Positions 36,074 to 48,620 of a stretch of 64,000 nt of DNA are shown one piece after another (the stretch's first letter is position 1; every line of letters begins with the position of its first letter). The translations under genes and the position numbers were made by a program. Source of the stretch: Gymnogyps californianus (taxonomy: Eukaryota > Chordata > Aves > Accipitriformes > Cathartidae); NCBI RefSeq assembly GCF_018139145.2, contig NC_059471.1, positions 206,293,494-206,357,493 of the forward strand, given 5' to 3'. The notes below the pieces were generated by a model. It did no database searches. It was not told where the DNA came from and saw only the letters and a program-made list of their open reading frames with translations.

Positions 36074-36084
36074 CCCCCCCCCCC
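36074..36084. repeat. Poly(C) run of 11
   Basis: Homopolymer between TTT and ATG. Length may vary between individuals and is prone to sequencing error. Confidence 0.8.
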
Positions 36085-38269
36085 ATGAATATTTGAGTAC
36101 TTATGCTCGCAGATCACATCGTCTTTGTCCTTCAGGCTTCCAGGTAGCAATAACAAATCTTACCAAAGTATTGGCAGTTTCCCTCTTTTGTTGATTGGGA
36201 AGGTTTTCTACAGTAGAAGTGCTGAACCCTCAGGAAGTCAGAGTGGCATCAATTCATGTTTGAAAGATTATAGCAATAAATATGTAGCAATTTATTTCTG
36301 AAGCTTCAAATCACTCAAGGCAATCTTTACACTTGAAAGTGCAAACAACTCCTAAGCCCCAGCAATTTGAATAGGGCATAAAAAACCCTGAACAAGGATA
36401 TTCTGCAAGCTTCAATAACCAAATTAATCTCAAGACCTTTTAAATTCAAAGATTTAATTTAATGGATTTCAACAGGGTTTTTTGTCTATTTCTGACAGAA
36501 ACAAAACGGCAAAAAAAAATTAGGCATTTTATTTGAAGGCTAATAATGTTTTATTATGGAAAGATCTTTGCCCTCCAAAGGCAGGAGAACATTCCTGTAG
36601 GCGTTATTAATTCTGGGAAACGATACCTTGCCCGACTGCAAAGGCAGTGGTGACGCTTGGTGCCACTGGCGTGCGGCTGGGGCTCAGCATTCAGCTGGAT
36701 CACTGCAGTGCTGGAGCTAACAGCTCTTGGGCATTTGTCACTGCTACACAGCTCCTTTACACTGGTGTCAAAGCTCTCCCCATTTCCACAGTACGATTTT
36801 TATGGACAAATCAATTAATTAACTACTGGCAGAAGAAGTTTTTGAATTTACTACATTAATTCAGTCATGCCTGGGTCATTTTCTAACTCCAATCACTCCA
36901 CTTAACTCTCTGTTTGAACTGAGCTCAAAAGGAGCCTACACTGCGGAGGGCTCCGAAAGAGCTTGTGTGTGTGCGCATGCGGTCCAAACAGAATCTCCCC
37001 TAAACAGGAAGATGGAAGAACAGGTGATACCATGTAGGACATCTAGGTATTAAAATAAGCCCCCAACATTTTTTACACAAGTCTGATAGACCAGAGGAGA
37101 ACTTAGATATTAAAATAATAATTCAGCAAACCTGATAATCTTCAGAGAAATTTCCCTTTTCCTCTCTGATGCAGGTGCATGCTGTCACAAAGCACTAATA
37201 AGCATTTTCTATCTCACCTGCAAGTTGGCAGGTGGCTGCAACAAATACCTGCAGATCTGTTTTTCAACCTGCGGAGCTCTCTGGGATGTGTTACAATGAA
37301 GGGTACTATAAGATATCTTTATTATTATAAAAAGATACTCAAACTCTTTCTGGACATTCACAAAATACCGTCTTTGTCTTACAGATCTTTTAAACAAACT
37401 GCTGTAATCCCCACCCCAGGTAAATGCTGTCAAATGCCATGAGGATGCATGCACTCACAAACACCCACTGTCTTTCTCTAATTGAAATGAAAAATATTAA
37501 TATAGCACCTCTACCATTAAAAACCTGCACTAAAAAACACACTTGTTTCTAGAACAACTTTCAATCTGCCCTGAGCTGCTATTTGAACAAATCTCTATCA
37601 CTGTGATTTTATTTCAGCACATAAATGGAATCAGTTATGCTTCATTGAGTTCCTTTTTTCTCCCTCTTCTTTTTTTTAGATAATGGAACTGTCTCAAATT
37701 AATAGGCTGGTTTCAATAGCTTATGAATTCTGTCTACCCTTTAAATACAGAAGCACATTCTTTGCAGTTTAAATTTCTTCGCTCCTAGCATATAGGTGGT
37801 TCCAAAAACTCATATACAAATAGAAATAGTGCACTTCTACTCCAAATAGCACTTAAAGTTAATGGTCTTTTGCTACTGCTCCCATCTACAATGTCAAATA
37901 TAATACTCCCCATCTGATTAAGAAGCTGTGCTTCCAGCACTTCACTTGGATGTTCCGTATAACTTTTATTCTTATTCAACCTAGCAGCATTTGCTCTTCA
38001 TTCCAGTTCATTCATAGTCAATGCAAATGAAAGAAAAAGTTATATTTTAATTAAGAAGACATGACTTAGGTTTGCTTAAGAATGACAAGAGATGGTCACA
38101 GTCCATTGTTTTGTACATTCTTGATGGCTACAGATTTAAACATGCATGATTCAATATTATATGTAAAAGCATCCTCATTTGATTTAACAACATGATGATA
38201 AAGCTTTATCTCAAATTATGTAGAAAAAGTGTTCATGAGATTGTTCCAAGTATAAAATTGTACAAAGAA

Positions 38270-38332
38270 AATTAAATATATAAGATAAATATAACATATA
38301 AATATTATATATAAAAATATAAATTAAACTAA
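38270..38332. repeat. A/T-only low-complexity segment
   Basis: Almost pure A and T with repeated ATATAA/TATAAAT words. It can form easily unwound or cruciform DNA. No coding or family identity. Confidence 0.6.
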
Positions 38333-39779
38333 AACAAATTTATCTGGGTGGTAAAGCCAAGTGCAATGGAATTGTATCATATATGAACACTAAATCCTGA
38401 ATTGTGTTATAGGCAAGAAATAGTCTGCATTTATGCCACCAGGGATGTACACAGAGATGTGCTAAGCACAATACTAACCTAGACCATGTCTAAAGCATTG
38501 AGCAGCCACACACATGAACCAGAGGTGCTAAGGCATGATGCAACAGACCTTTTCAGGTTGCAAACCCTTGCAGTAAACTGGCAATAGCTCCAAATGTAAA
38601 TGGACATGTAGAGATTTGGCTATGAAAGAACCAGAGCTAACTTTAAGCAAAAAGAACTAGGCACCTTCATTCTCCTTTAAAACAAACTCTCCCTCAGGGT
38701 ACAACTCAAGCAAGCAAGCAAGGACTCGTAAGAACATCTGTGGACATTAACTGCTCTCTCTAGGTACATCCATAGGTTTCATACATACAAGCGTGACTAA
38801 GGATGAGCAGAATACAAAATTACATTGTAATTAATGCAAACCCACTATCATATTTAGATATAAAGCACCATGACAATACAAGCCAGAATCACAGCCTCCC
38901 TCGTGAAATGGAAAGAACAAGAGAGCAGGAAAAACCAGCAGGGCCTGACACATCACACACAATGGTGACACAAGGAGCTGTTAGGTGATTGCTTGCAGCA
39001 TATCTTGTAAAATTATCTACATAAAGGTAAATATACGTGTAAAACTTTCCCTGGTTATTGGAGCATTACAAGAAGCATAAAATTGTTTTAATGGTTCCTC
39101 CAAGTGCCTAGCAGACTTTTGGGGGCTGTAAAAATAATTAATAATAATATTGGCAAGAGCAGGTGAGATATTGCTCATTTCTCACTGCCACTAACCTCCC
39201 CACTAAACACATCTGTGTTTACAAGACAGAAATATGCCATCTAATGACAGAATGACCTACCGTGTGACCATTAGATGAAATAAAGGAGAAAAAAGATTCA
39301 TGCATGCCTCAAGTCAGAAAATTATTTGCTGTATAAACTGCATTGCCAAAGGTCATCAAGTGCTACAAATCTACCCTTCACAGGCATCTCCCTTCCTTAC
39401 AGAAATGCAAATTATATGTTTCACCAGAAACATAAAACCTGCATGTTAGGACTGTACTGGGCCTGTATCATTTCAATCACGTCCAACGTACAGTAGGATG
39501 TCTATATATATTTCGTGCAACTAGGAATATCTTGTTCATATGCCTCTCGATCTCCTTCAGTTCCCATGAATCAGGAACCTGAAAGATCCTATTCCTTCAA
39601 ATGAACTGGCTTATGAAATCCCATTTACCTTGCACAGCTTTTCTCTCATCTATAGCAGCCTCACCTACCTAACAGTTGCTTCCATGGGTGAAACACAAAA
39701 CAAAAAAAAATCCTATTTTGCTAGGAGTCAGATGTCAACCTTTGTGGAAAATAAGCACAATCATTTGTTTGGTTTGGTT

Positions 39780-39837
39780 CCCCCGCCCCCCCCCCCCCTT
39801 TTTTTTTAATTTAGCTACTCAAAAAAAAAAAAAAAAA
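39780..39837. repeat. Homopolymer cluster C13-T9-A17
   Basis: A C run broken by one G (39780-39798, longest run 13), then T9 (39799-39807), then AATTTAGCTACTC, then A17 (39821-39837). The T and A runs could pair as a short hairpin. The C run, read as G on the other strand, is a G-quadruplex/i-motif candidate. Run lengths should be treated as uncertain. Confidence 0.75.
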
Positions 39838-40982
39838 GAAGTAAAAACTGTGTAATTTTGTGTTTTTGAAGTCCTGCAAACCATAGCAACTCTAGTGGAA
39901 TATGGGTTAGAATAGGAGTCTTTAACGTCATTTGCAGAAATGTCAGCAATGGATGCCTACGTCATTTGCTGAAAAGTGAAAACATTACCTTGCTTCAATT
40001 ACTAGTTGTAAAAGTAGGAAACAAGTAAATGGCTGTGTTTACACTTTCTTTAACTGAACGTGAAAATCTTGTGGATAGGTACCAAAGTCATACACCAGCT
40101 ATGAATGCCCATCCACATATTGGCAACTGAGAAAAAAGGGATATAATTTAGTCTCAAATATGGGTCCCGTAGCATGAGCTTGACTGTTTCATCAGCTCCC
40201 AACAGCTTATAGAGATGCTACAGGAAAAAGGCCTGCTGAGAAATCTCTGAGCTGTCTTACTCATGCATGTTGAAGCACTGACTTGACACCACACTCAGTT
40301 TATTTGAACACTAAAATCTCCAGGACTTTCTCTTGAGATTTCTGTTACCAATGTAGTAATGAAAGATCTTTTGTGCCTCATTTGGGTGAAGTAGGTAATT
40401 ATCTAGTAATAAAAGCATCATATCTTGTGTGGGCTACCTTTGCACGTGATCAGTAGATCTGCTGCCTCTGAAGCTGACCATAGGATTTGCACAACATTCA
40501 ACTGAAGCAACAAAAGATCCCTGGTGTGTGTATGAGAAGGTAGATGTTCAACCCTTGTCTTTCTCCATAAAGTATGTATTTGTATGTGCCCTATGTTAAT
40601 ATGTCTATGTGAAAGCAGCCTGAAGTAACGTAACAGTTCCCTAGACAGAGGTATGATTTGATGTTTAAGGATTAAAGCACATGAAGTATAAAGGTATGCA
40701 TCAGCATTTTTTGAGATAAACACACAATCATAATGGACTTCATTGACTGAAAATGCAATTATGGATTCAAATAATTTCAGTTAGACATTGTCTATGACTA
40801 ATCTTTAATAGCTATAAGCCATTTGCTTAGTTATCACTTTGAAAAGACATTCAAATTTGTAATGAATAATACTAGAAATTATCTGACCTCAGGAAAAACA
40901 CAGCAGAATATGCAATTGTGTGCTTTGCAGCTCAAGACACTGTAGGTGTAACAGAACATATATAATTCCATAAACACGTGCC

Positions 40983-41372
40983 TATGAAGACAGTCTGAAG
41001 GATCGGGGGGTTTTAGCCCTGAGAAGAGAAGGCTTCAGAGGTAACTACCGCAGCCTGCCAATACCTAACAAAAGGGTCACCAAGAAGATAGACTCAGGCT
41101 CTCTACTGAAGTGCAGAAGAAAGAGAGACGATGGGCGTAACTTGAAACAGAGGGATCCTATTGGGTATAAGAAAAAAATAAAATCGCTGTGAGGATAATT
41201 AAGCACTGGAACAGGTTTCCCAGAGGCTGCGGGATCTCCATCCTTGGAGGTTTCCAAGACCCATTTGGACAAAGCCCTGAGCAACCTGCTCTGAATTCAG
41301 TGTTGCTTCTGCTTTGAGCAGATGGCCTCCTGAGATCCTTCCCACTTGGGTGAATATATGCTGCTATAATTA
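40983..41372 (+). mobile_element. Old CR1 3' end (plus strand)
   Basis: A diverged CR1 fragment. It begins at TATGAAGACAGTCTGAAGG, matching the [16 protein letters not shown] coding region ('cctgagaagagaaggcttc' follows). It continues through AAGCACTGGAACAGGTTTCC, CAGAGGCTG and GGATCTCCATCCTTGGAGG to CAAAGCCCTGAGCAACCTG, and then the 3' untranslated part with TTTGAGCAGATGGCCTCCTG. The tail AATATATGCTGCTATAATT is a decayed form of the ATTCTATG repeat. It is clearly older than copies A and B, has several indels and belongs to another subfamily. The 79-codon frame on the opposite strand is a shadow. Confidence 0.85.
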
Positions 41373-41952
41373 CCCGATGAAGTTAAAGTTTCCAGTTAAG
41401 AACTGTAACCTGTTCAAGGGCTGACCAAAAGAATACACTTGTATGAGAAAAGTGCAGGTATGGTTTATCTCTCATGCCTTTAACAAAAGCAAAATAAAAT
41501 AACATGCATTTTATTTTATATAAAAAAAAGTAATGGACTTTTTCGCCCAGAGACATTCAAAATTCTTTAAGAAACAAAGCAAGGATTTAGACAAATTGCT
41601 GAAAAGAGAGACACACAGCAAACTGTGGTTCGGAATAAAGATTGGCATTCAGTCCCTGAGAGTTTTTGTTCATCAGGATCACATTACAGAAAGATAGCTG
41701 TCATGAATGACGGTGTTCCTATCGTCACATAATGCGTTACAGATCTACATACAAGATATAGTGAAAATAACTGTTTTCCAATGTTATTTATAATAAATAT
41801 ATTTCAAGTTCAATGAATAGTTAAAGCTAAAGCTATGGTACCGACAAGAAACATTTGCTTGTAGACAACTCGATCTAAACAATACAATAGCCAAGGCAAG
41901 CCTGGTTAAGTTGATCTTTTTCAGTTTGCTTTTCTACTGACAGGATGTTTTC
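41373..41952. other. AT-rich DNA, nothing recognised
   Basis: No gene or repeat recognised. Confidence 0.5.
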
Positions 41953-42030
41953 GTATTGGACTCAGGTCTGCTTCCATTTAAGTCACTGACAAAAGTTTTG
42001 TTGACTTAATGGGAACAGTGTGGGCCCTCA
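41953..42030. repeat. Relic of ancient amniote interspersed repeat
   Basis: GGACTCAGGTCTGCTTCCAT, AAGTCACTGACAAAAGTTTT and GTTGACTTAATGGGAACAGT follow in sequence. This matches the old sauropsid repeat motif with a double 'CATTGA(A/C)TTCAATGGGA' core leading to 'CAGGATCGGGCCC' (here CAGTGTGGGCCC). It is the best preserved of several such relics in the window. The family is probably an ancient LINE 3' end, but this is not certain. Confidence 0.5.
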
Positions 42031-43902
42031 TGACTGAACCATTTTTCATGAATCTTAAAATAAGTGGAAAAGAGACACATCTGTTAATCTAAATGTATGA
42101 TTCAGGAGCTGTAGCCCTGGAGATCTCCAAGCATCTCAGGCAATGCAGAAGCCATGAAGAAGCAGCTCTGCTCACCACATTATTTGTTTGTTGACTCATC
42201 TTTAGGTCTTGAATTCAGGGACACCTATGCTGCTGGAGGTTTGGCTCTGATTACAAGGTCTGAGATCATGACATAGTTGGCTAAATGTGACATAAAATCA
42301 GTCCTCCAGGTGCTACTAGTCCATGCCTACAGTTTTAAACTCCTAATACTCCAGTGTTCATCCAAGTCCTGTTCTGGATAAAATAATGCCAATGACTGAA
42401 ACGGTCTGGGACAGAGAAAGTGTGCTTACCATTCAGTTCATGCACTTAGGTGCTGATGTATTTGCCTGTCCAGCCCTGAAGAGCCGGTTCAAAAGTGAGG
42501 ATATGATTTTCAGGTAATTACTTGGGAAGATTTATTTCATGTGCTTTGAGCCCTTTTGATAATTTTCAACACAATTATGAATTGTTTTGTGTCATACAAC
42601 TATTCTTATATCTTTCACTGGGTCAGAGAAGGCGAGAAAATGAATCACTTCAGATATTTAGGGTAAAGCACACTGCTTCATGACATTCAATTTTTGGCAT
42701 AATCCATCACGATTTTTTCCTGGAAGCCCAAGATTACACAGCAGGAATGACTGCTTGGTCACCAGGGTCCTAATTATAGCACCAACACAAGAAGCCTCTG
42801 TTCACTTCAGTCCCAGTCTGATCGAGTTTGGTATCCATTCCCTGGGAAAAGGAGCTGCAACCTCACTTCTACTGTGGGTTTGAACCAGAAATGGATACAT
42901 TCAGTTGCTGCAGGACTTTTGTCTGCTTAACCACAGGCAGAGTCAGAAAGTCCTCAGTCCTGTTCTTTCCACAGTTCCTTCCCTTCCAAACCTCCTGTAG
43001 CAATAAAAGACATTTGCCAGGGGAAGAGAGATGTCTTAGGAGGCCAGAAGTTATAAAGAAAAATTAACAGGCTAGCTTCCAAGCCTGACGTAATTTGGAA
43101 CTAGCATTGATTTAGGAAAATTGTGCAAAACTACTTTTGCTGTAAAACCCACTGGTCTTCCTTCTCAATGCTTCTTTTGAGAAATGAGCAGCCCAATTCA
43201 GATCCAAACCAGCTCAGAATTTAAGTGTCATCACATCCATTGCTTTAAAGTTTTACAGATTATGCTAACAGTGTTCAGTTACATCTTATGGATCTGGATT
43301 TGTTCGAAAATGCAAAGATTATAGACTAACAGTACTGGTTCACATCTACCCTGCAAATACTTTTAATGAAAATATTATCCTTTCTGTTCTTCCCCCTGCC
43401 TCAAAATTTTAAAGATTCCTATTCCCATGAAGTTCTCCTTTTATCTTTCCATAATGGTAATAACATACTTGCTGCTTGAGATCGCTTTTGTAGCTCCAGC
43501 TGCACTTCAGCATTTAATCAACTATAAAAGCCATTTATTGCTTCATAGACTCAATCTCCAGGAACATTATCACTTAACTATATGGTTGCCCAAAGCAACA
43601 AAAGGCAAGCTGTCTATATAGTACATATACGCCCCATTCATCTTTTTGTGTAGTTCTAGTATCCAAGAGTAAATTATGGCTATTTTGTACCACTAGTAAT
43701 GTACCTTTACAAAATCAGTGAAAGGAAATGCACATACTATGCTTACACTAAAACTATTTTTAGAGAAAACCACCAGCTGGTAACTTCAGCTCCCAAATTA
43801 TTTAAAAAAAAAAAAAAGCAAGCATCCTGGATGTTTTATAAGGCATAGAAACCAGAACGACGCTATCCCAGTGCTCACTGCTGAGCCAAAAGTATGGAAT
43901 GT
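42031..43902. other. AT-rich stretch without recognised genes
   Basis: No gene recognised. The A14 run at about 43803-43816 is the only notable simple sequence. Short frames (67, 79 and 64 codons) carry no recognisable domain. Confidence 0.5.
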
Positions 43903-44200
43903 TTCTCTCTCATTTGCATCATTTTGCATTTTTCAATACTGAACATCCTGTCCTCTGCCATTGGATTTCTTAGTTATTCAGTGTAGCTCTTCAAGTTGGC
44001 CTTTGTCTTTGCTATCCAGATTAATTTACTATCATCAGCAAGTTTTACCATCATTTTCCAGATGATTCATGACCAGGTTGAAAAACACAAATTCTTTTAA
44101 AACTCTACCAATGAACACCCTCTAATATGAAAATCATTATTCCTATCCTGTTTCCTGACTGTTTTTAACCAATGCAAGCATGTCCTCTCTTATCTTATTC
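43903..44200 (-). mobile_element. Ancient CR1/L3-like LINE reverse transcriptase fragment
   Basis: On the minus strand a frame reads VKLADDSKLIW (about 44012-44047), the reverse transcriptase catalytic box with both Asp residues. It is followed after a short linker by FSIEKCKMMQMR, which matches the conserved 'MxFNxxKCKxxH' stretch downstream of that box in CR1-type LINEs. Upstream in the neighbouring frame VFFNLVMNHLENDG matches 'LFNIFINDLDDG', so a one-base frameshift separates them. A stop lies between the box and the EKCK stretch. The divergence places it far older than the CR1 copies. Similarity may continue to about 44500 (earlier ORF2), but less clearly. Confidence 0.7.
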
Positions 44201-46344
44201 TTATCTTATTCTTTTATAACCTTGCCTACTGCCACCTCGACTTGAGGCAGATCCTCTGCCTCTGTAAAGAACAGTTTCAGCATAACAACATCCCTAGGCT
44301 CCTTCCAAGTGAAGGTGGCTACAAAAAACAATCAGTTAATTACCCCACTAGTCTTATAATCCTTGAATACTCCTTTAACCCCTACAGAATAAGGCCCCTA
44401 GAATACAAAGGTTGTATCCTGTACTCCTTCCCCATTCACATCTTCTCTGAGGACCTTGGAAGTTCATTCCTATGGCATATTCCAAATACCGTACACCCCT
44501 GCACGAGACAAGCATAGCCTTTGCTTCTCTTCCCTGTGTACTTTTCTTCCTCTTGTATATGATGAGTCATAAGCCTTTTTATACTAACGAAATAACCTGA
44601 CTTGTACTAAATAATTAACTACTTGATCCTTTTGGGACCTCTAAGTCTTAATGTAAAAATTCAGTTCTCTTCAATGTTAAAAAAAGGGAAGTTTCTCTCT
44701 AAAGAAATCAGAAAGAAGTCCTGTAGCACTCTAACTCAGTTTTGGCTTACCCAAATATGATCATATTCCTGTTGGTAACTTTTCAGAAGCTGTTGGGTAA
44801 AGCTTTCACTAATCACCCACTGAATCTTGGTGATACAAAAAAAAAGTTCTTCAGCTTTTGACAAAAGAGTGAAGGAGGTCTAAACCATCCACTTGACATG
44901 TGACACCCTCACGTCATGTTTGGTCTTTTCTCTACAAAAGTCTTCTTTTCTTTCTAAAGCTGATTTCATGCAATGTAGTCTTGACCCTTTGTGAAAAATC
45001 GTGAACAGTCTTATAAGTCCAATTACTTATTTTTATTATTTAGAATTCCATAAATATTAGCATTTATAATAATATTTTTCAGAATAATCACCCCTCAGAT
45101 CAAAACGGTCAAAAGAAGAAACACAAACTCAACATATTTCACTTACTGTTACACACAGCAGTAGTGTGGTTTGGTTGGTTGGGTTTTTTTTGGTTTGTTT
45201 TGTTTGGGTTTTTTTACAGTATTTATACAGCATTTCGGTCCTGCTCCTTCCATAACTGCACTAAAAATGATATATAAACTGAAGGGAATCACTCTGCCTG
45301 TTGCTGAAATTCACTGTGATAAAAGGCAACAGATGTTGAATAACACAAATCAGCAGCTGAGGACAGGACAAAAAAAAAAAAAGGAAGCAAAATTCATTTA
45401 CAAAGGCATCCCAGGACACGGGATATTTGTATGTCTACATCAGTAAAGCCTCCGAATTCAATGGACATGCTACCCAGCATCTAAACGACATTATATTAAC
45501 CAGAAGTGCAAAGTATGCCCATGTGCATTAAATTGTTCATCTCCAAGAGAACAGAGATTCCTATTAAGAAGCTAGAAAAAACATTTTCACAAGCATCAGA
45601 AGAAATCAGATTCCCCTTCCTTGTTGCTGGACTCACCCAGTCAGCGTCACCTCTCTGTTGAGAAGGCTGATCAGGGAGGAGCGAGGCAGGAAAGGCAAGC
45701 CCTCGCACATTTCAGCTATGTGCTCCCCTTCGATCTGCTCCTGACTGCCGGAACATGGACAGGATCCAGTCCCACCTGAAAGCTCTGCGGCTTTCCTATG
45801 TTAATTTATTTCAAAATAACTTCAAATTTTATAAACTCAGTGTACCCTTCCTCACCTAAGGCAGAGTGCTCTCTGTACCAACTGACCATCTCAGTTCAAC
45901 GTTATCCTTCTTTCAGCTAAGGTATATAGTTTTAGCACACTCCCCGCAAAATAATTCTTCTTCAAAACTGGAGAAGAGTACACTCAACATACTTAGTGCA
46001 GTAAAGCAAGAAATCAGCAAAAAGCCTAGGACACACATCAGTGTGTTTAACAGTCACTTATGTCTATGAACTAATAGACAGTAAGAGGCAACAACTACTT
46101 CAGTACCAGGCAAAGTCACATTTCCAAGCTGTGGAAACAGGTTGGGAGATCCTTGGTAGGAGCTCTTGCTGGGGCCACTCCACACAAACCTGTAACTACA
46201 GTGTGTTGTACATAACAAAGAATATTACTCCTAGTACTGACAGTGAGATTTTCAGGCTACTTTATGGATTAAGCTCAGAAGATCTATGTTCTCTTAGTGT
46301 CCTTACGAACTTTCACAGTCTACAGCTAGTTAATGAAGGCAACA
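44201..46344. other. AT-rich stretch; possible extension of the ancient LINE
   Basis: 44201-44510 may be earlier ORF2 of the ancient LINE with deletions; a tandem CTTATCTTATT pair lies at about 44191-44216. A GT-rich run (about 45165-45218) and an A12-type run (about 45370-45381) follow. A GC-richer patch at 45600-45790 is unassigned. No gene recognised. Confidence 0.45.
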
Positions 46345-46417
46345 TGGACCTGATCCAGCTCCTACTATAAAGATAATGGGAATTTTTCATAGGTTTTATG
46401 GACCCAGGTTTGAAATA
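46345..46417. repeat. Relic of ancient amniote interspersed repeat
   Basis: GACCTGATCCAGCTCC, then ATAATGGGAATTTTTCATAG and TTTTATGGACCCAGGTTTGA, follow the motif 'cctgatcctgctcccattgaagtcaatgggagttttgccattgacttcaatgggaccaggatttga' with many substitutions. Same repeat type as 41953-42030. Confidence 0.45.
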
Positions 46418-48499
46418 GGACTAATGCAGATTTCTTGCAGCAAACATTACAGTCAGTCTTTCTTCAGCTTCCTGCAATGATTTACAGCATATTAGTTTGA
46501 TCACTGAGTAGGAAGTGATAAAAAAGGGTTTTTAACATTGATACTAATAGATATTCACTAGTCATTCGAACTTTCCTGATCATACTACACCAAAGTGGGG
46601 CAGAAACAGTTGTAGCAGAGAAAAAGCAATCGGAAGGGATAAAAATCTGACATATACTTAGGGCTGGGCAACTGAAAGACATATGCATCGTCAAAGCAAG
46701 GGGGAGATTGGAGCATGAGCAAAGTTAGGGTATATTCTGGATTTAGGATAAGGAGATTTGAGAGGGAATAGATAAGGGGATGTGGAGAGATAAAAACGTG
46801 CATGAAAGCAGGAAAGATTATGAAGAACACAAAGCTGACTGGGCACAGGAAAAAATGTAGAGCTGGAATGTGAAAATCAGGACTGTGAAATGTTTCATGG
46901 GATTACAGAGCCAAGGGAGGTGCAATATAATGATAAAAATAATGACAGGGAAAGAGACTTTGGGCACTTAATTTGTGCATGCAATTAATTTGGAATTAAT
47001 TTCAAGGTAAGCAGACAATAATTTTGCTCTGTTTTCTGCAGCCCTTGTCCACAGCCAGAAGCACTGATATCTGACTATATTATGAGGAATAGCAAAGATT
47101 TGTTTTAAATTTACGAAATACATCAGCTGAATTACTTGATATTTAAAGCTGTCACACTAGCCATGTCAACAACCAATCAGGTCCACTAACATGTTTGCAA
47201 AATCTTAAAGAATGTTGCTAAACACTCAATAAGCAGCAAAAATCTTCAGTAGGAGCTAGAGAAGAAAATATTCTTATTACCCATCTTGTTGCACGTATAC
47301 AAGCTATGCCAAATATGGATTTTGTCTATGATTTCCATGTCCCTTAAAATTTAAATGCAAACAAGAGTAAATGTAGAGGTCCCTGTTTAAGTTACATGTT
47401 GGGAACACGCTTCTAACTTGATGAATCATGGGCTGCTTCTGGCATGTAACTCAGTGCAGGTTAACTAGTGAGGTTCACATCTTCTGCATTAGATTAGGTA
47501 ATGGGACGAGTAATGGGAGTCCAGGCTAGGTTATTTTCTCTGAGAATTAATAATTTTAAAGACCAGAAGTTGAGTGAAGGCACATCTCCACGTTTAACTT
47601 TTGCACTAGAACATTTATATGGTATTATCACAATAGAGGCATGGCTGAGGTCAAATTACATGCTCTACTTCCATTTCAGCAAATTTCTGTGAATATTTTC
47701 TTTGCATTTTTCCCAGCACTTTTATGAATAGAAGGAAACTTGTAGATAGCTGTAGATAAAAACCCATGGATAGATGCCAACTTTCTACTATTACAACTGT
47801 AGTCAGTAATAAAAAAAAAAATGCTAGCTACTGCAAATGCTTAATACTACTTTCTCATCCAAATAGAAATCATGAAACGGTAGATTTTAAAAAGGTGCTT
47901 GACTAAAGTACTGAATGAAGTAAATCTAAGAGGGAAAAAAAGGATAAAATTGTCATCATTAGGGCACACACATGCTTTTCGCATGAAACTGTCTTTATAT
48001 TTCTAACCTGTTATTCAAAAAATGTCTCCAAAAAAAAAAAAGGTTTTCAAAAGCTGTGACAATCCTCTACAACTTCTGGGAAGAAAGACTGTGACAATAT
48101 CTTCACAGAAAATACAATTGCATCACAGGAAAAAAGTCCAGAACATATGGCCTAATTTAATCTCACTCACAGATGAGAAAATATTTACTTGTATAATTCC
48201 CAGTTCTCCATACTTGAGCAGCATCAGGTAGCTCATGTAAATAGATTTAACCATCTTATATACGAGACTAAAAGGGAAGGAAATTTAAGGGATAATAAAA
48301 ATGGTCTTTAAGACCACATTATTAGTTTTATTAGAGAATGTATTTTGATTTCCATTACATTTCTCTGAGTTCACTGCAAGACCTTTGAGTTCTTGACTTC
48401 GTCAAAAACACATCCTGGTACTTCCATTGCTAATGTTGAAAATTGAAATCTTTACTGAAGCTTTTAGTGATTTTTCAGATTGTGAAGACTATGGGACGT
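46418..48499. other. AT-rich stretch without recognised genes
   Basis: No gene or repeat family recognised. A/T homopolymers lie near 47811-47821. Confidence 0.5.
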
Positions 48500-48620
48500 C
48501 TTTGGTGGACAGAGACTTCGGCTGGGAACCATGGGTTGCACTTCAGGCTCCACCATAGGCTTCCTCAGCTCCCCATACAGAAGAGGGGGATGGCAGCTCT
48601 ATTTATCTCTCTGGGCTGAA
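48500..48620 (+). repeat. MIR/CORE-SINE-like relic
   Basis: CTTCCTCAGCTCCCCATACA, GAAGAGGGGGATGGCAGCTC and ATTTATCTCTCTGGG parallel the SINE segment 'gcctcagtttccccatctgtaaaatggggataatagc...tacctcacaggg'. A preceding GGCTCCACCATA resembles 'ggctctgccact'. Moderately convincing. Confidence 0.4.

Larger units (their letters stand above)
24771..40982. other. Long AT-rich stretch without recognised genes
   Basis: About 16 kb with no gene recognised. Visible structure: (CA)6 at about 30488-30501; GC-richer unassigned patches at about 30180-30530 and 31560-31800; A13-type runs near 32882; an 11-base C run at 36074-36084; a nearly pure A/T segment at about 38270-38332; (AAGC)n at about 38707-38721; and a C/T/A homopolymer cluster at 39780-39837. 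Frames of 90-121 codons (for example 30238-30534, 32605-32937 and 35521-35886) have no domain I recognise. A long intron or gene desert fits. Confidence 0.5.
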
